Notes: generated from the sequence alone by a model not told the origin. DNA of 64,000 nucleotides from Nocardiopsis prasina DSM 43845 (GCF_000341265.1 NZ_ANAE01000143.1:17728-81727), one strand, 5' to 3'; positions 24,906 to 34,711 are shown, counted from the stretch's first letter. Made by a program: numbers and translations.

Positions 24906-26289
24906 CCCCCTCGAAGCCGACGGCGTCTCCCTCGGCCGTGGTGGAGGCGGCCGAGACCAGCGACGCGCCGGACCCTGGTGCTGCCGGGCTCGCGTCGAGG
25001 ACGGCGGACACCTCCGCCGGGTCGGTGGCTTCCGCCGCGGCGTCCTCGCGGTCCGTGGACCCCGAAGCGCGGCCCAGGAACAGGCTGAGGACGGCGGACA
25101 CCAGTACCAGTGCGGCCGCGCCCAGCGCGCCGCCCGCGATCCCGTTGGTGTCCACCAGTGCACCGGTCAGCGGCCCCGCCACCGCCGCGCCGATGCTCAT
25201 GGCCGTGGCCATCCAGCCGAACGCCTCCGCCCTGCGATGGGCGGGGGCGGTGTCGCCCAGGCGCCCCATCGCGGCGGCCAGGGTGGGCGCCAGCGCCAGA
25301 CCCGAGACGAAGAGCAGCGGGGTGATCAGCAGCGGGGTCGGCAGGTGGCTGACCGGCGGCAGGAACGGGACCAACACCGCGATGCCCAGTGCCGCCCCGA
25401 AGGCCCGCAGCGGCAGCCGCGGGGCGCCCCGGAGCGCCCCGGCCACCGCGCCGCCCACCAGGGAGCCCAGCGCCCAGACCGAGGCCAGCACCATCACGTA
25501 GTGCGGCGCGCCCAGCTCGTTGGCCCAGGCCACGATCACCAGGTCCATGCCGACCACACCGGAGACGATCATCCCGCACATCGCGAAGAGCAGGCAGAGC
25601 GCCGGGTGGAAGAGCAGACTGCGGTTCACCCGGGTGGAGGCGCGGTCCTGCCTGCCAGCGGGGTCCTGCGGGACCGTGACGGCGCGGTCCGGTTCGGCGG
25701 GGCCGGTCACGTCCGCGCGGCGCAGGGCCAGAGCGAACCCCACCGCGCCCATCAGTCCCAGAATCCCTAGGAGCAACAGCGCCCAGCGTGGACCGGCGAA
25801 CGCCACCACACCGGCGGTGAGGATCGGGGAGAAGACGAAGATCAGTTCCTGGGTGGTGGCCTCGGCCGCGTAGATCGCCTGCCGCTCCGAACCCGTGGTC
25901 AGCCGGGGCCAGAGCGCGCGCACGATCTGGTTGGCCGGGGTGCCGAAGAGGCCGGTGCCCAGGGCCAGGGGGATGGAGACCCACCACAGCGACGCGGGCA
26001 GCAGCGCCAGGGTCGCCAGACCGACCGTGAACACCACGCCGCACACCAGCACCAGACGGTCGCTGTTGCCCCGGTCGGCCATGCGCCCGCGCAACGGTCC
26101 GACCAGCGCCATGCCCAGGGTGAACGCGCCCGCCACCAGGCCCGCGAGGGTGTAGGACCCCGTCCAGCCCTGCACGAGGAAGGTGACCGCGATCATCAAC
26201 CCCGGTGTGTAGAACCGGGCCGCGAGGGACCAGATCAACAGGGACAGGACGTGGGGCACGGCGAAGAGCCGTCGGTAGTTGGCGAGCAC
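24802..26289 (-). CDS. Major facilitator superfamily transporter
   Basis: Best start is GTG (complement of 26287-26289), giving 495 residues that open VLANYRRLFAVPHVLSLLIW, a natural first helix; the upstream frame is Arg/Pro shadow sequence. A CATAAT -10 element ends exactly seven bases before this GTG, so the mRNA may be leaderless. About twelve hydrophobic helices follow, with the loop motif GRMADRGNSDR between helices 2 and 3 as in MFS drug exporters. The last 90 residues are acidic/Pro-rich and partly encoded opposite the amidase 3' end. Substrate unknown. Confidence 0.88.
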   Translation of the reverse strand: MLANYRRLFAVPHVLSLLIWSLAARFYTPGLMIAVTFLVQGWTGSYTLAGLVAGAFTLGMALVGPLRGRMADRGNSDRLVLVCGVVFTVGLATLALLPASLWWVSIPLALGTGLFGTPANQIVRALWPRLTTGSERQAIYAAEATTQELIFVFSPILTAGVVAFAGPRWALLLLGILGLMGAVGFALALRRADVTGPAEPDRAVTVPQDPAGRQDRASTRVNRSLLFHPALCLLFAMCGMIVSGVVGMDLVIVAWANELGAPHYVMVLASVWALGSLVGGAVAGALRGAPRLPLRAFGAALGIAVLVPFLPPVSHLPTPLLITPLLFVSGLALAPTLAAAMGRLGDTAPAHRRAEAFGWMATAMSIGAAVAGPLTGALVDTNGIAGGALGAAALVLVSAVLSLFLGRASGSTDREDAAAEATDPAEVSAVLDASPAAPGSGASLVSAASTTAEGDAVGFEGVSPSSPREPGVPMDGPAPAAPTRTEGSPHRPSAP

Positions 26290-26296
26290 GTGTTCG

Positions 26297-26302
26297 ATTA
26301 TG
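26297..26302 (-). promoter_or_regulatory. -10 element for a leaderless MFS mRNA
   Basis: Minus strand CATAAT followed by CGAACAC and then the GTG start. The spacing puts the transcription start on or next to the G of the start codon. The -35 side (TTGGCG, about 19 bases away) is weak. Confidence 0.45.
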
Positions 26303-26482
26303 CCGCTCCCACCGGGCGCTTCGCCAAGGGATTCTCCCCACCGTCCCCGGTGCGAGCGGGGCCAGGGAAAGCCAGGGGAAAGGGGAGGTCGAGCCGGGGC
26401 CCAGGAACGTCGAGGGGAAGCATCTTCTGTCCCCACGCCGGGTCGTCCTGCGGTGTACGCGCGCCACCGTGGGGCATGATCG

Positions 26483-28522
26483 GTGTCTGTGAGGGACGTT
26501 CAGCTGACCCGGGTCGCCGAGCGCTACGGGGTCGCGACCGCATACGAGGACTGGCGGGGCCGGCAGGTGCCCGTCAGTCCGGACACGATCCGCCATGTCC
26601 TGTCCGCCCTGGGGGTGGACCCGACCGATCCCGACGCGGGACCGGGGCACGGCCTGCTGCCACCCGCCGTGGTGGTTCGGGAGGGCAAGGCACCGGACCT
26701 GGCGCTGCCCGAAGGCGCCCGAGCCTCCGTGGAGACCGCGGACGGCGGCCTGCTTCCGTTCGACCCGGGGCTGCCCTTGGGCGTGCACACCCTGCGGGTC
26801 ACCGACAGGGGGACCGAACACGACGCCCCGATCCTGGTCGTCCCCGACCGGATCGAATCCACCGCGCTGCGTGACAACCCCCGTCTCTGGGGACTGATGG
26901 CGCAGGTCTACAGCGTGCGCTCCCGGGCCTCCTGGGGCACGGGGGACCTGCGTGACCTCTCCGAACTCGCGGAGTGGAGCGCCCGGGACCTCGGCGCCGA
27001 CTTCACCCTGATCAACCCGGTACACGCCACCGAACCCGTCACACCTCTGGAACCCTCCCCGTACCTGCCGGTCAGCCGCCGCTACGCCAGCCCGCTGTAC
27101 GTCCGTGTGGAGGACGTCCCCGAGTACGCGCGGCTGGACCCCGCCCAGCGCGAGGGCATCCAGCGCCTGGCGCGGCCGCTGCGCGAACGCGGCCGTACCG
27201 CCGACCTCCTCGACCGCGACGCCGTCTGGGAGGCCAAGCTCACCGCCCTGGAGATCCTCTTCCAGGTTCCGCGGGCACCGGGCCGTGAGGAGGCGCTGCG
27301 CCACTACCTGGAGCGCGAGGGCCAGCCCCTGGTGGAGTTCGCGACGTGGTCGGCGCTCGCGGAGGAGCACGGCTCCGACTTCCGTACCTGGCCCTCGGAG
27401 CTGCGCGACGTCGGCTCGCTCACCGTGGGCAGACGGGCCCTGGACCTGTGGCCGCGCGTGGAGTTCCACCGCTGGCTCCAGTGGATCCTGGACGAACAGC
27501 TGGCCCAGGCGCAGGGAAGCGCCCTCGACAGCGGCATGGACGTGGGCATCGTCCACGACCTCGCCATCGGCGTGCAGGCGGGCGGGGCGGACGCGTGGAT
27601 GTACGGCGACGCCCTCGTCCACGGACTGCACGTGGGCGCCCCGCCGGACGAGTTCAACCGGCGCGGGCAGGACTGGGGGCAGCCGCCCTGGAACCCCACC
27701 CGCCTCGCTCAGCTGGGCTACGGGCCGTTCCGCCAGATCCTCTCCCAGGGCCTGCGGCACGCGGGCGGCCTGCGGATGGACCACGTCATGGGCCTGTTCC
27801 GGCTGTGGTGCGTGCCCGAGGGCGCCTCGGCCGACCAGGGCACCTACCTGCGCTTCGACCACGAGGGCACGGTCGGCGCGCTGGTGCTGGAGGCCCGGCG
27901 CGCGGACGCGGTGATCGTCGGCGAGGACCTGGGCACCGTCGAGCCCTGGGTCCGCGACCACCTCTCCGATCGCGGGGTCCTCGGCACCTCCGTGCTGTGG
28001 TTCGAGAACGACGCGGACGGCGAACCGCTCGCGCCCGACAGGTGGCGCCGGGACTGTCTGGCCACCGTGGCAACCCACGACCTCCCACCCGTCTCCTCGT
28101 ACCTGTCGGCCGAGCACGTGGAGTTGCGCGACCGCCTCGGCCTGCTCGACCGGCCCGTGGCAGAGGAACGGGCCGACTCCGAGGCCCGGGTGGCCCAGTG
28201 GTGCGCCCTGCTGGTGTACCTGGGGCTCCTGGAGGAGGACGCCGACCCGGTGGGGGACCCGGCCTCCGTGGTCGCCGCGATGCACGCCTACCTGGCCGCG
28301 ACCCCGGCACGGATGCTCGGGGTCGCGCTCACCGACGTGGTGGGGGAGCGGCGCATGCAGAACCAACCGGGGACCAGCACCGAATACCCGAACTGGCGGA
28401 TACCGCTCACCAGCGGCGAGGGCGAACCGGTCCTGGTCGACGAGCTGCTGGCCGACCCCAGGATGGTCGCCCGGGTGCGCCGCACCCTGGGTCCCCTCGG
28501 CCACCAGGGCCGCGGCCTCTAG
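26483..28522 (+). CDS. malQ: 4-alpha-glucanotransferase (amylomaltase), GH77
   Basis: 679 residues from GTG 26483; a GTG two codons later is equally possible. An N-terminal beta domain of about 135 residues precedes the GH77 barrel, as in actinobacterial MalQ. Barrel motifs: WGLMAQVYSVRS, GADFTLINPVHA, the nucleophile region GGLRMDHVMGLFRLW, the acid/base in GEDLGTVEPW and the third acid in ATHDLPPV. The enzyme moves maltodextrin chains between acceptors in glycogen and maltose metabolism. It ends at a strong terminator shared with pepN. Confidence 0.95.
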   Translation: MSVRDVQLTRVAERYGVATAYEDWRGRQVPVSPDTIRHVLSALGVDPTDPDAGPGHGLLPPAVVVREGKAPDLALPEGARASVETADGGLLPFDPGLPLGVHTLRVTDRGTEHDAPILVVPDRIESTALRDNPRLWGLMAQVYSVRSRASWGTGDLRDLSELAEWSARDLGADFTLINPVHATEPVTPLEPSPYLPVSRRYASPLYVRVEDVPEYARLDPAQREGIQRLARPLRERGRTADLLDRDAVWEAKLTALEILFQVPRAPGREEALRHYLEREGQPLVEFATWSALAEEHGSDFRTWPSELRDVGSLTVGRRALDLWPRVEFHRWLQWILDEQLAQAQGSALDSGMDVGIVHDLAIGVQAGGADAWMYGDALVHGLHVGAPPDEFNRRGQDWGQPPWNPTRLAQLGYGPFRQILSQGLRHAGGLRMDHVMGLFRLWCVPEGASADQGTYLRFDHEGTVGALVLEARRADAVIVGEDLGTVEPWVRDHLSDRGVLGTSVLWFENDADGEPLAPDRWRRDCLATVATHDLPPVSSYLSAEHVELRDRLGLLDRPVAEERADSEARVAQWCALLVYLGLLEEDADPVGDPASVVAAMHAYLAATPARMLGVALTDVVGERRMQNQPGTSTEYPNWRIPLTSGEGEPVLVDELLADPRMVARVRRTLGPLGHQGRGL

Positions 28523-28559
28523 GGCGGGCCGACCACCGGGCACACGATCCACCGAAGAC

Positions 28560-28597
28560 GGGACGGCCCCGGGGAACACTGTCCCCGGGGCCGTCCC
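28560..28597. terminator. Bidirectional terminator between malQ and pepN
   Basis: Perfect 16-base-pair stem: GGGACGGCCCCGGGGA with TCCCCGGGGCCGTCCC, loop ACACTG. It serves both convergent genes. Confidence 0.88.
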
Positions 28598-28619
28598 CTG
28601 TGCGCTCAGACCCTGGACG

Positions 28620-31163
28620 TCAGCCGTTCTGACCGGCGGCGATGTCCTTGGCGCGGGCACGCAGGGCACGCTCCACCCCGGCCCGCCCCTCGATCAGCAG
28701 GCGGTACAGCGCCGGAGCCGGGGAGTGCTCGGCGACATAGGCGTCGGTGCGCTCCAAGGTCGCCTCCTCCACCAGCTGACTCGGGTACACGATCTCGGCG
28801 AAGGACTGCGCGAACTCACCGGTCCACTTCTCCCACGCCGGGGCGAGCTGGGCGAAGTACCGCTCCACGTAGGGGCGGAACAGCTCCGCCTGGCGCGGCT
28901 CGGTGAAGCCCAGCAGGGTGGCGCGGAACTCGGCGTTGGCCAGGTCCCCGCCCACGATCCGCTCCCAGGCGGTCTCCTTGGCCTCGGCGGTGGGGATCGC
29001 GGCCCGGGCGCCGGCGGCGTTGCGCTGACCGGCGGCGGTCGGGTCGGCCACCAGCTCGGCGGCGATCTCCGCCTCACCCGCCGCACCTGCGGCGACCAGG
29101 CGGCGCAGCAGGGTCCAGCGCAGGTCGGTGTCGACCTCCAGGCCCTCCACCGTGATCGCGCCGTCCAGCAGCCCCCGCAGAAGGGACAGGTGGGCGTCGG
29201 TCACGGCCGCGTCCGCCAGGGCGTTGACGTAGGCCAGCTGGAGGTCGCCGCCGGGCTCGGCGGACGACAGCAGCTCGCTGAGACGGTCGGCCAGCAGCGC
29301 GAACCCGAACGGGCGCCACGCCGGGTCCGCGTAGTTGATGAGCGCTCCCGAGGCCTGTCGGAGCAGGGTCTGGGCCACTGTGACGTCGTTGACGCCGCTG
29401 ATGCCGGAGGTCACCAGCGCCACGTAGTCCCGGGCGGCCATCTCACCGTCGCGGGTCATGTCCCATGCGGCGCCGAAGGCCAGCGCGCGCGGCAGCGACT
29501 CGCGGATCTCGCCCGCGCCCTCCACCACGGTGCGCAGGGAGCGCTCGTCCAGACGGATCTTGGTGAAGGTGAGGTCGTCGTCGTTGATGAGCACCAGGTC
29601 CGGCTGGGCCCTGCCGACCAGATCGGCGACCTCGGTACGGGCCCCGCTGACGTCCAGCTCCACGCGCTCACGGCGCACGATGCCGTCGGCGGTGCGGTCG
29701 TACAGGCCCACGGCCAGCCGGTGCGAGCGCAGCGTGGGGTGCTCGGAGGCGGCCTCCTGGAGGATCGTGAACGACGTGAAGTCGCCGTTCGCGTCGACCT
29801 CGAACTCCGGGCGCATGGTGTTGACGCCCGTGGTCTCCAGCCACTCCTTCGACCAGCTGGACAGGTCACGGCCGGACGCGGCCTCCAGGTGCTTGAGGAG
29901 GTCGTGCAGCTCGGTGTTGCCGAACGCGTTCTCCTTGAAGTAGGCGCGCACGCCCGCGAAGAACGCGTCCACGCCCACGTAGGCGGCCAGCTGCTTGAGG
30001 ACGGAGGCACCCTTGGCGTAGGTGATGCCGTCGAAGTTGACCTCGACCGCCTGGATGTCGACCATGTCGGCGGCGATCGGGTGCGTGGAGGGCAGCTGGT
30101 CCTGGCGCAGCGCCCACGCCTTCTCCACGTTGGCGAAGGTCGTCCAGGCGTCCGACCACTGGGTGGCGTTGACCTGGCAGTACACGCTCGCGTAGGTCGC
30201 GAACGACTCGTTCAGCCACAGGTCGTCCCACCAGCGCATGGTGACGAGGTCACCGAACCACATGTGCGCCATCTCGTGCAGGATCGTCTCGGCGCGGCGC
30301 TCGTAGCGGGCGTCGGTGACGCGGGAGCGGAAGACGTAGTCCTCCAGGAACGTCACCGCGCCCGCGTTCTCCATCGCGCCCGCGTTGAACTCGGGCACGA
30401 ACAGCTGGTCGTACTTGCCGAACGGGTAGCGCAGGTCGAACAGGCCGTGGAAGAAGTCGAAGCCCTGCTTGGTGACCTCGAACAACGCCTCGGAGTCCAG
30501 GTGCTCGGCGAGCGAGGCGCGGCAGTACAGGCCCAGCGGGATGCCGTCGTGCTCGTCGCGGACCACGTGGTACGGACCGGCGATCAGCGCGGTGATGTAG
30601 GTGGACATCACCTGGGTGGCGGGGAAGTGCCAGCGCACCCGCTCCTCACCCGCGGCCTCGCGTTCCACGTCGGGGGCGCTGTTGGAGACGACCTCCCACG
30701 ACGGCGGCGCGTACACGGTCAGCTCGAACGTGGACTTGAGGTCGGGCTGGTCGAAGCACGTGAACATGCGGTGCGCGTCGGCCGTCTCGAACTGGCTGTA
30801 CAGGTACACCGAGTCGTCGACGGGGTCCACGAACCGGTGCAGGCCCTCGCCGGTGCGCATGTACGCGGCGTCGGCGACGACGGTCAGCTCGTTCTCGGCG
30901 GCCAGGTCCGGGAGGGTGAGCCGCTCGCCGTCGAACAGTTCGGCCACGTCCAGCTCGCGCCCGTTGAGCACGGCGCTGCTGACTCTCGGCGCGGCCAGGT
31001 CGACGAAGGTCCGCGCGCCCGGCTCCGAGCTGGAGAAGCGCACGACGGTGGTGGACCGGAAGGTCTCGTCACCCGTGGTCAGGTCCAGCTCCACGGCGTA
31101 GGAGTCCACGCCGAGAATGCGGGCCCGCTCCTTGGCCTCGTCCCGTGTCAGGTTCCCTGCCAC
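28620..31163 (-). CDS. pepN: Aminopeptidase N, family M1
   Basis: 847 residues from GTG (complement of 31161-31163) with GGGAG upstream. Motifs: substrate-binding GAMEN in NAGAMENAGAVTF, zinc site HEMAHMWFGDLV with the distal Glu in LWLNESFATY. The C-terminal half is the helical ERAP1-like domain of actinobacterial PepN. It removes N-terminal residues from peptides in the cytosol; no signal peptide. Length is normal. Confidence 0.96.
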   Translation of the reverse strand: MAGNLTRDEAKERARILGVDSYAVELDLTTGDETFRSTTVVRFSSSEPGARTFVDLAAPRVSSAVLNGRELDVAELFDGERLTLPDLAAENELTVVADAAYMRTGEGLHRFVDPVDDSVYLYSQFETADAHRMFTCFDQPDLKSTFELTVYAPPSWEVVSNSAPDVEREAAGEERVRWHFPATQVMSTYITALIAGPYHVVRDEHDGIPLGLYCRASLAEHLDSEALFEVTKQGFDFFHGLFDLRYPFGKYDQLFVPEFNAGAMENAGAVTFLEDYVFRSRVTDARYERRAETILHEMAHMWFGDLVTMRWWDDLWLNESFATYASVYCQVNATQWSDAWTTFANVEKAWALRQDQLPSTHPIAADMVDIQAVEVNFDGITYAKGASVLKQLAAYVGVDAFFAGVRAYFKENAFGNTELHDLLKHLEAASGRDLSSWSKEWLETTGVNTMRPEFEVDANGDFTSFTILQEAASEHPTLRSHRLAVGLYDRTADGIVRRERVELDVSGARTEVADLVGRAQPDLVLINDDDLTFTKIRLDERSLRTVVEGAGEIRESLPRALAFGAAWDMTRDGEMAARDYVALVTSGISGVNDVTVAQTLLRQASGALINYADPAWRPFGFALLADRLSELLSSAEPGGDLQLAYVNALADAAVTDAHLSLLRGLLDGAITVEGLEVDTDLRWTLLRRLVAAGAAGEAEIAAELVADPTAAGQRNAAGARAAIPTAEAKETAWERIVGGDLANAEFRATLLGFTEPRQAELFRPYVERYFAQLAPAWEKWTGEFAQSFAEIVYPSQLVEEATLERTDAYVAEHSPAPALYRLLIEGRAGVERALRARAKDIAAGQNG

Positions 31164-31422
31164 GCCACGCTCCCTTCACGGCCGTCTTCGTCGTCGGCCG
31201 GAAATCGGTTGTCGACCGCGTCGGGCCCGCCGACTGGGGGTGGGCGCCGTCGGGCCTGAGGTCGTTGTCGTCGGTTCGATCCTGTCACGCGGCGGGGCGG
31301 AATGCGCAACCGATCACCGTGGTTGACGATCCATGGCGGCGGTGCGTCCTCGGCGGACCGCGGCCATCGGAACCCGAACTTCCCCCAGGCCCGAGACCTC
31401 AGGCCCCGGACGAGGAGCAGCG

Positions 31423-32058
31423 ATGACCCAGACCCCCGCACAGCCAGGCGAGCCGGAGACCGTGTTCGCGGACATGTGGTTCGACCCGGCCTGCCCGTGG
31501 GCCTGGATCACCTCCCGCTGGCTGCTGGAGGTGGAGAAGGTCCGCCCCGTGACCGTGCGCTGGCACGTGATGAGCCTGAGCGTGCTCAACGAGGGACGCG
31601 ACCTGCCCGCGGACTACCGGCACTTCCTGGACCGCGCCTGGGGTGCGGTGCGCGTGTGCGTCGCCGCCGAGGAGCGCTTCGGCCCCGAGGTGCTCGGCGC
31701 CCTCTACACGGCCCTGGGCACCCGCTACCACGACCGTGGCGAGGCGAAGGAAACGGACACCGTCCGGGCGGCCCTGGCCGACGCCGGGCTGCCCGAGGAC
31801 CTGGCGGAGGCCGCCGACTCCACCGCGTACGATGAGGCCCTGCGCGCCTCGCACGGCGAGGCGATGAGGCTGGTGGGGGAGGACGTCGGTACGCCCGTCA
31901 TCCAGGTGGAGGACGTGGCCTTCTTCGGGCCGGTCGTCTCCCCGATCCCGCGCGGCGAGGCCGCCGGGAAGCTGTGGGACGGTGTGCGCCTGGTCGCCGG
32001 GACCGACGGGTTCTTCGAGCTCAAGCGCACCCGCACGCGCTCGCCCATCTTCGACTGA
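31423..32058 (+). CDS. DsbA-family protein, Rv2466c/mycothiol-dependent nitroreductase-like
   Basis: 211 residues from ATG 31423, GAGGAG six bases upstream. DMWFDPACPWAWITSRWLLE is the signature of the Rv2466c group, a DsbA-fold enzyme in mycothiol-containing actinobacteria; HVMSLSVLNEGRDLP and GTPVIQVEDVAFFGPV complete the match. The active site reads CPWA: only the first Cys is present, so a dithiol mechanism is not possible and a monothiol, mycothiol-linked chemistry is more likely. A 51-residue protein gene follows 20 bases later and is probably co-transcribed. Confidence 0.88.
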   Translation: MTQTPAQPGEPETVFADMWFDPACPWAWITSRWLLEVEKVRPVTVRWHVMSLSVLNEGRDLPADYRHFLDRAWGAVRVCVAAEERFGPEVLGALYTALGTRYHDRGEAKETDTVRAALADAGLPEDLAEAADSTAYDEALRASHGEAMRLVGEDVGTPVIQVEDVAFFGPVVSPIPRGEAAGKLWDGVRLVAGTDGFFELKRTRTRSPIFD

Positions 32059-32078
32059 CCACCTCACCGGGAGCACCC

Positions 32079-32234
32079 ATGCCAGGGCCTGACGACGACC
32101 GCCGCGCCACCTTCCTCGACGACCTCGACCTGCTGCCCGACACCACGAGCGACGAGCGCTCGGAGGGGTGGGGCGACAGCGACGAGGACTCCACCGCGCG
32201 GCTGATCGCCGACCGTCCCCCGCACTGGGGCTGA
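32079..32234 (+). CDS. Small acidic protein of unknown function
   Basis: 51 residues from ATG 32079, GGGAG eight bases upstream. It is Asp/Glu-rich and ends ARLIADRPPHWG, a C-terminal signature I associate with short conserved actinomycete proteins of unknown role. It follows the DsbA-like gene closely. No domain recognised. Confidence 0.68.
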   Translation: MPGPDDDRRATFLDDLDLLPDTTSDERSEGWGDSDEDSTARLIADRPPHWG

Positions 32235-32374
32235 CCTCCGGCGCCGAACCGGGCCCGGCCCCTCGGCGCCCGGCCGGGGCGGGTATCCGTGGAACCACGG
32301 GTGCCCGCCCCGCCGTCGCTTCCGCGGCCCCCTCGCTCTGGCCAACCCGAATCGCGTTCTGCGAAAGTGGGGCC

Positions 32375-33796
32375 ATGCGATCCCTCTACATCGACGGCGC
32401 CTGGCGTGACTCCGCCTCAGACGAGGCCCTTGACGTGGTCAACCCGGCGACCGAGAAGGTCATCGACACCGTTCCGGCGGGTGCCGCCGCCGACGTCGAC
32501 GCCGCGGTCGAGGCCGCCGCGTCCGCTCTCCCCGCCTGGTCCGCGCTCACCCCGGGCCAGCGCGTCACCCACCTGTCCCGCGCGCGGGAGCTGTTCGACA
32601 CCCGCCTCGACGACGTCGCCCGGCTGCTGACCACCGACATGGGCGCGCCCGCCACCTTCGCCACCAAGGTGCAGGCCGGTCTGCCCTCGCGCATGTTCGG
32701 CACCTACATCGACCTGGTCGAGGAGCACGGAGAGCGCTACTTCGGCGGCGAGGAGGTCGGCAACTCCCTGGTGGTGCACGAGCCGGTCGGCGTGGTCGGC
32801 GCCATCACCCCGTGGAACTACCCGCTGCACCAGATCGTCCTGAAGGTGGTCCCCGCGCTCCTCGCGGGCAACACCGTGGTCCTCAAGCCGAGCGAGGTCG
32901 CCCCGCTGAGCGCCTACTGGCTGACGGAGATCCTCCACGAGGCCGGTCTGCCCGCGGGCGTGTTCAACCTCGTCTCCGGTACCGGGCCGGTGGTGGGCGA
33001 GGCGATCGCCGCCCATCCGAGGGTGGACATGGTCTCCTTCACCGGCTCCACCCGCGCCGGGACCCGGGTGTCCCAGGTCGCCGCCGAGACGATCAAGCGA
33101 GTCGCCCTGGAACTGGGCGGCAAGTCGCCCAACGTCATCCTGCCCGGAGCCGACCTCACCAAGGCGGTCAAGCGCGGCGTCGCCGACGTCATGCGCAACA
33201 CCGGCCAGAGCTGCAATGCCCTCACCCGCATGCTCGTGCACCGCGACTCCTATGAGGAGGCAGTGGAGCTGGCCGCCGCGTCCGCGGCCAAGTACGTGCC
33301 GGGCGACCCCGAGGACGAGGCCACCCGGCTGGGTCCGCTGGTCTCGGCCGCGCAGCGGGACAAGGTCCGCGCCTACGTCGACCTCGGAGTGGAGGAGGGC
33401 GCGCGCCTGGTCACCGGGGGGTCCGAACCCGTCGAGGAGCGGGCCGTCGGCTACTACGTCCGCCCGACCGTCTTCGCGGACGTGCGCAACGACATGCGCG
33501 TCGCCCAGGAGGAGATCTTCGGCCCGGTACTCGTCCTCATCCCCTACGACACGGTGGAGGAGGCGGTGGGGATCGCCAACGACACCGTCTACGGGCTCAA
33601 CGCCGCCGTGTGGGCCGGGGACCCCGACGAGGGCCTGGCCGTCGCCCGTCGCCTCCGGGCGGGGCAGGTGGAGCTCAACGGCGGGGCCCTGAACCCGCGT
33701 GCCCCCTTCGGCGGGTACAAGCGCTCCGGCAACGGACGCGAGTGGGGCCTTCCCGGACTGGTGGAGTTCTGCGAGGTCAAGGCCGTGCAGAGGTGA
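32375..33796 (+). CDS. Aldehyde dehydrogenase family protein
   Basis: 473 residues from ATG 32375. Family motifs: PWNYPLHQIVLK, FTGSTRAG, catalytic Glu246 in LELGGKSP, nucleophile Cys280 in GQSCNA, and EEIFGPVL. It oxidises an aldehyde to the acid with NAD(P). The start MRSLYIDGAWRDSAS is well placed, though no strong ribosome site is seen. Substrate cannot be told from sequence; neighbours do not form an obvious catabolic pathway. Confidence 0.94.
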   Translation: MRSLYIDGAWRDSASDEALDVVNPATEKVIDTVPAGAAADVDAAVEAAASALPAWSALTPGQRVTHLSRARELFDTRLDDVARLLTTDMGAPATFATKVQAGLPSRMFGTYIDLVEEHGERYFGGEEVGNSLVVHEPVGVVGAITPWNYPLHQIVLKVVPALLAGNTVVLKPSEVAPLSAYWLTEILHEAGLPAGVFNLVSGTGPVVGEAIAAHPRVDMVSFTGSTRAGTRVSQVAAETIKRVALELGGKSPNVILPGADLTKAVKRGVADVMRNTGQSCNALTRMLVHRDSYEEAVELAAASAAKYVPGDPEDEATRLGPLVSAAQRDKVRAYVDLGVEEGARLVTGGSEPVEERAVGYYVRPTVFADVRNDMRVAQEEIFGPVLVLIPYDTVEEAVGIANDTVYGLNAAVWAGDPDEGLAVARRLRAGQVELNGGALNPRAPFGGYKRSGNGREWGLPGLVEFCEVKAVQR

Positions 33797-33922
33797 CCCC
33801 TGTGTCCGGTCTCACCACCCCCCACCAGGTACTCCCGGAATCGGACCCGGTGACGCGCGCGTTGTGCGGTGTGGAAAGATTCCGACTGGTCATCCCCTGG
33901 TCGAACCCAATCGAGGTGTGAG

Positions 33923-34069
33923 TTGAGCAGCAAGCCCGCGGTCTCCAAGGCAGGTCCTCTCGGTAAGGACCTCAAGTCGATCCTCGTCTACAACCTGATC
34001 GCCATCCTGTCGATGGCCGGCTTCGCCGTCCTCGGTCTGAGCGTGGCGGCGGCCGCCGCCGGGGCCTGA
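33923..34069 (+). CDS. Small single-helix membrane protein
   Basis: 48 residues if read from TTG 33923, which has GAGGTG four bases upstream. A Lys/Ser N-terminus is followed by one clear membrane helix, ILVYNLIAILSMAGFAVLGL, and an Ala-rich end. A good terminator stands 25 bases after the stop. No family known. The hydrophobic pattern supports it being real; the start codon is the uncertain part. Confidence 0.5.
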   Translation: MSSKPAVSKAGPLGKDLKSILVYNLIAILSMAGFAVLGLSVAAAAAGA

Positions 34070-34094
34070 TCCCCCGCGCGACCCACACGACGCG

Positions 34095-34138
34095 CGCCGC
34101 GCCCCTCGCCGGTCACACCGACCGGGTGGGGTGCGGCG
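34095..34138 (+). terminator. Terminator after the small membrane protein
   Basis: CGCCGCGCCCC pairs with GGGGTGCGGCG (one G-T) plus inner CCGGT/ACCGG; the 3' side is followed by TCGTTTGTT, a T-rich tail. Confidence 0.8.
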
Positions 34139-34171
34139 TCGTTTGTTCCCGGGAGCTGTCACACTGGTGAC

Positions 34172-34639
34172 GTGCGTGTTTACCTTGGATCAGATCATGC
34201 GGGCTTCGAGCTCAAAGAACACCTCGTCTCCTGGTTGAAGGAGAACGGCCACGAGGTCGTGGACGCCGGACCGGCCGTCTACGACGCGGTCGACGACTAC
34301 CCTCCCTTCGTCCTGCGCGCCGCCGAGGGCGTCGCCAAGGACCCGGGTTCCCTGGGCGTCGTGATCGGCGGCTCCGGCAACGGTGAGCAGATCGCGGCCA
34401 ACAAGGTCACCGGCGTCCGCGCCGCCCTGGCCTGGAGCGAGGACACCGCCAAGCTGGCGCGCGAGCACAACGACGCCAACGTGCTCGGCATCGGCGGCCG
34501 GATGCACTCCCTGGAGGAGGCCACCCGGTTCGTGGAGCTCTTCCTCGCCACGCCGTACAGCGACGAGGAGCGACACACCCGCCGTATCGCCATGCTGAGC
34601 GACTACGAGCGCACCGGCGAGCTGCCCCCGCTTCCGTAA
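34172..34639 (+). CDS. rpiB: Ribose-5-phosphate isomerase B
   Basis: 155 residues from GTG 34172. MRVYLGSDHAGFELKEHL is the RpiB start; GVVIGGSGNGEQIAANK holds Glu72 where many bacterial RpiB enzymes have a catalytic Cys a few residues away. This Glu form is the actinobacterial type known from Mycobacterium. It interconverts ribose- and ribulose-5-phosphate. A CACACT hexamer six bases before the GTG suggests a leaderless or nearly leaderless mRNA. A 17-base-pair terminator follows. Confidence 0.95.
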   Translation: MRVYLGSDHAGFELKEHLVSWLKENGHEVVDAGPAVYDAVDDYPPFVLRAAEGVAKDPGSLGVVIGGSGNGEQIAANKVTGVRAALAWSEDTAKLAREHNDANVLGIGGRMHSLEEATRFVELFLATPYSDEERHTRRIAMLSDYERTGELPPLP

Positions 34640-34674
34640 CCCGTCTCTCCGGCCCCGCTCCGAGCGGGACCGAC

Positions 34675-34711
34675 CGTTCGTCCCCGCGTGCCCGGCACGC
34701 GGGGACGAACG
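34675..34711 (+). terminator. Terminator after rpiB
   Basis: Perfect 17-base-pair stem CGTTCGTCCCCGCGTGC with GCACGCGGGGACGAACG, loop CCG. Confidence 0.88.
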
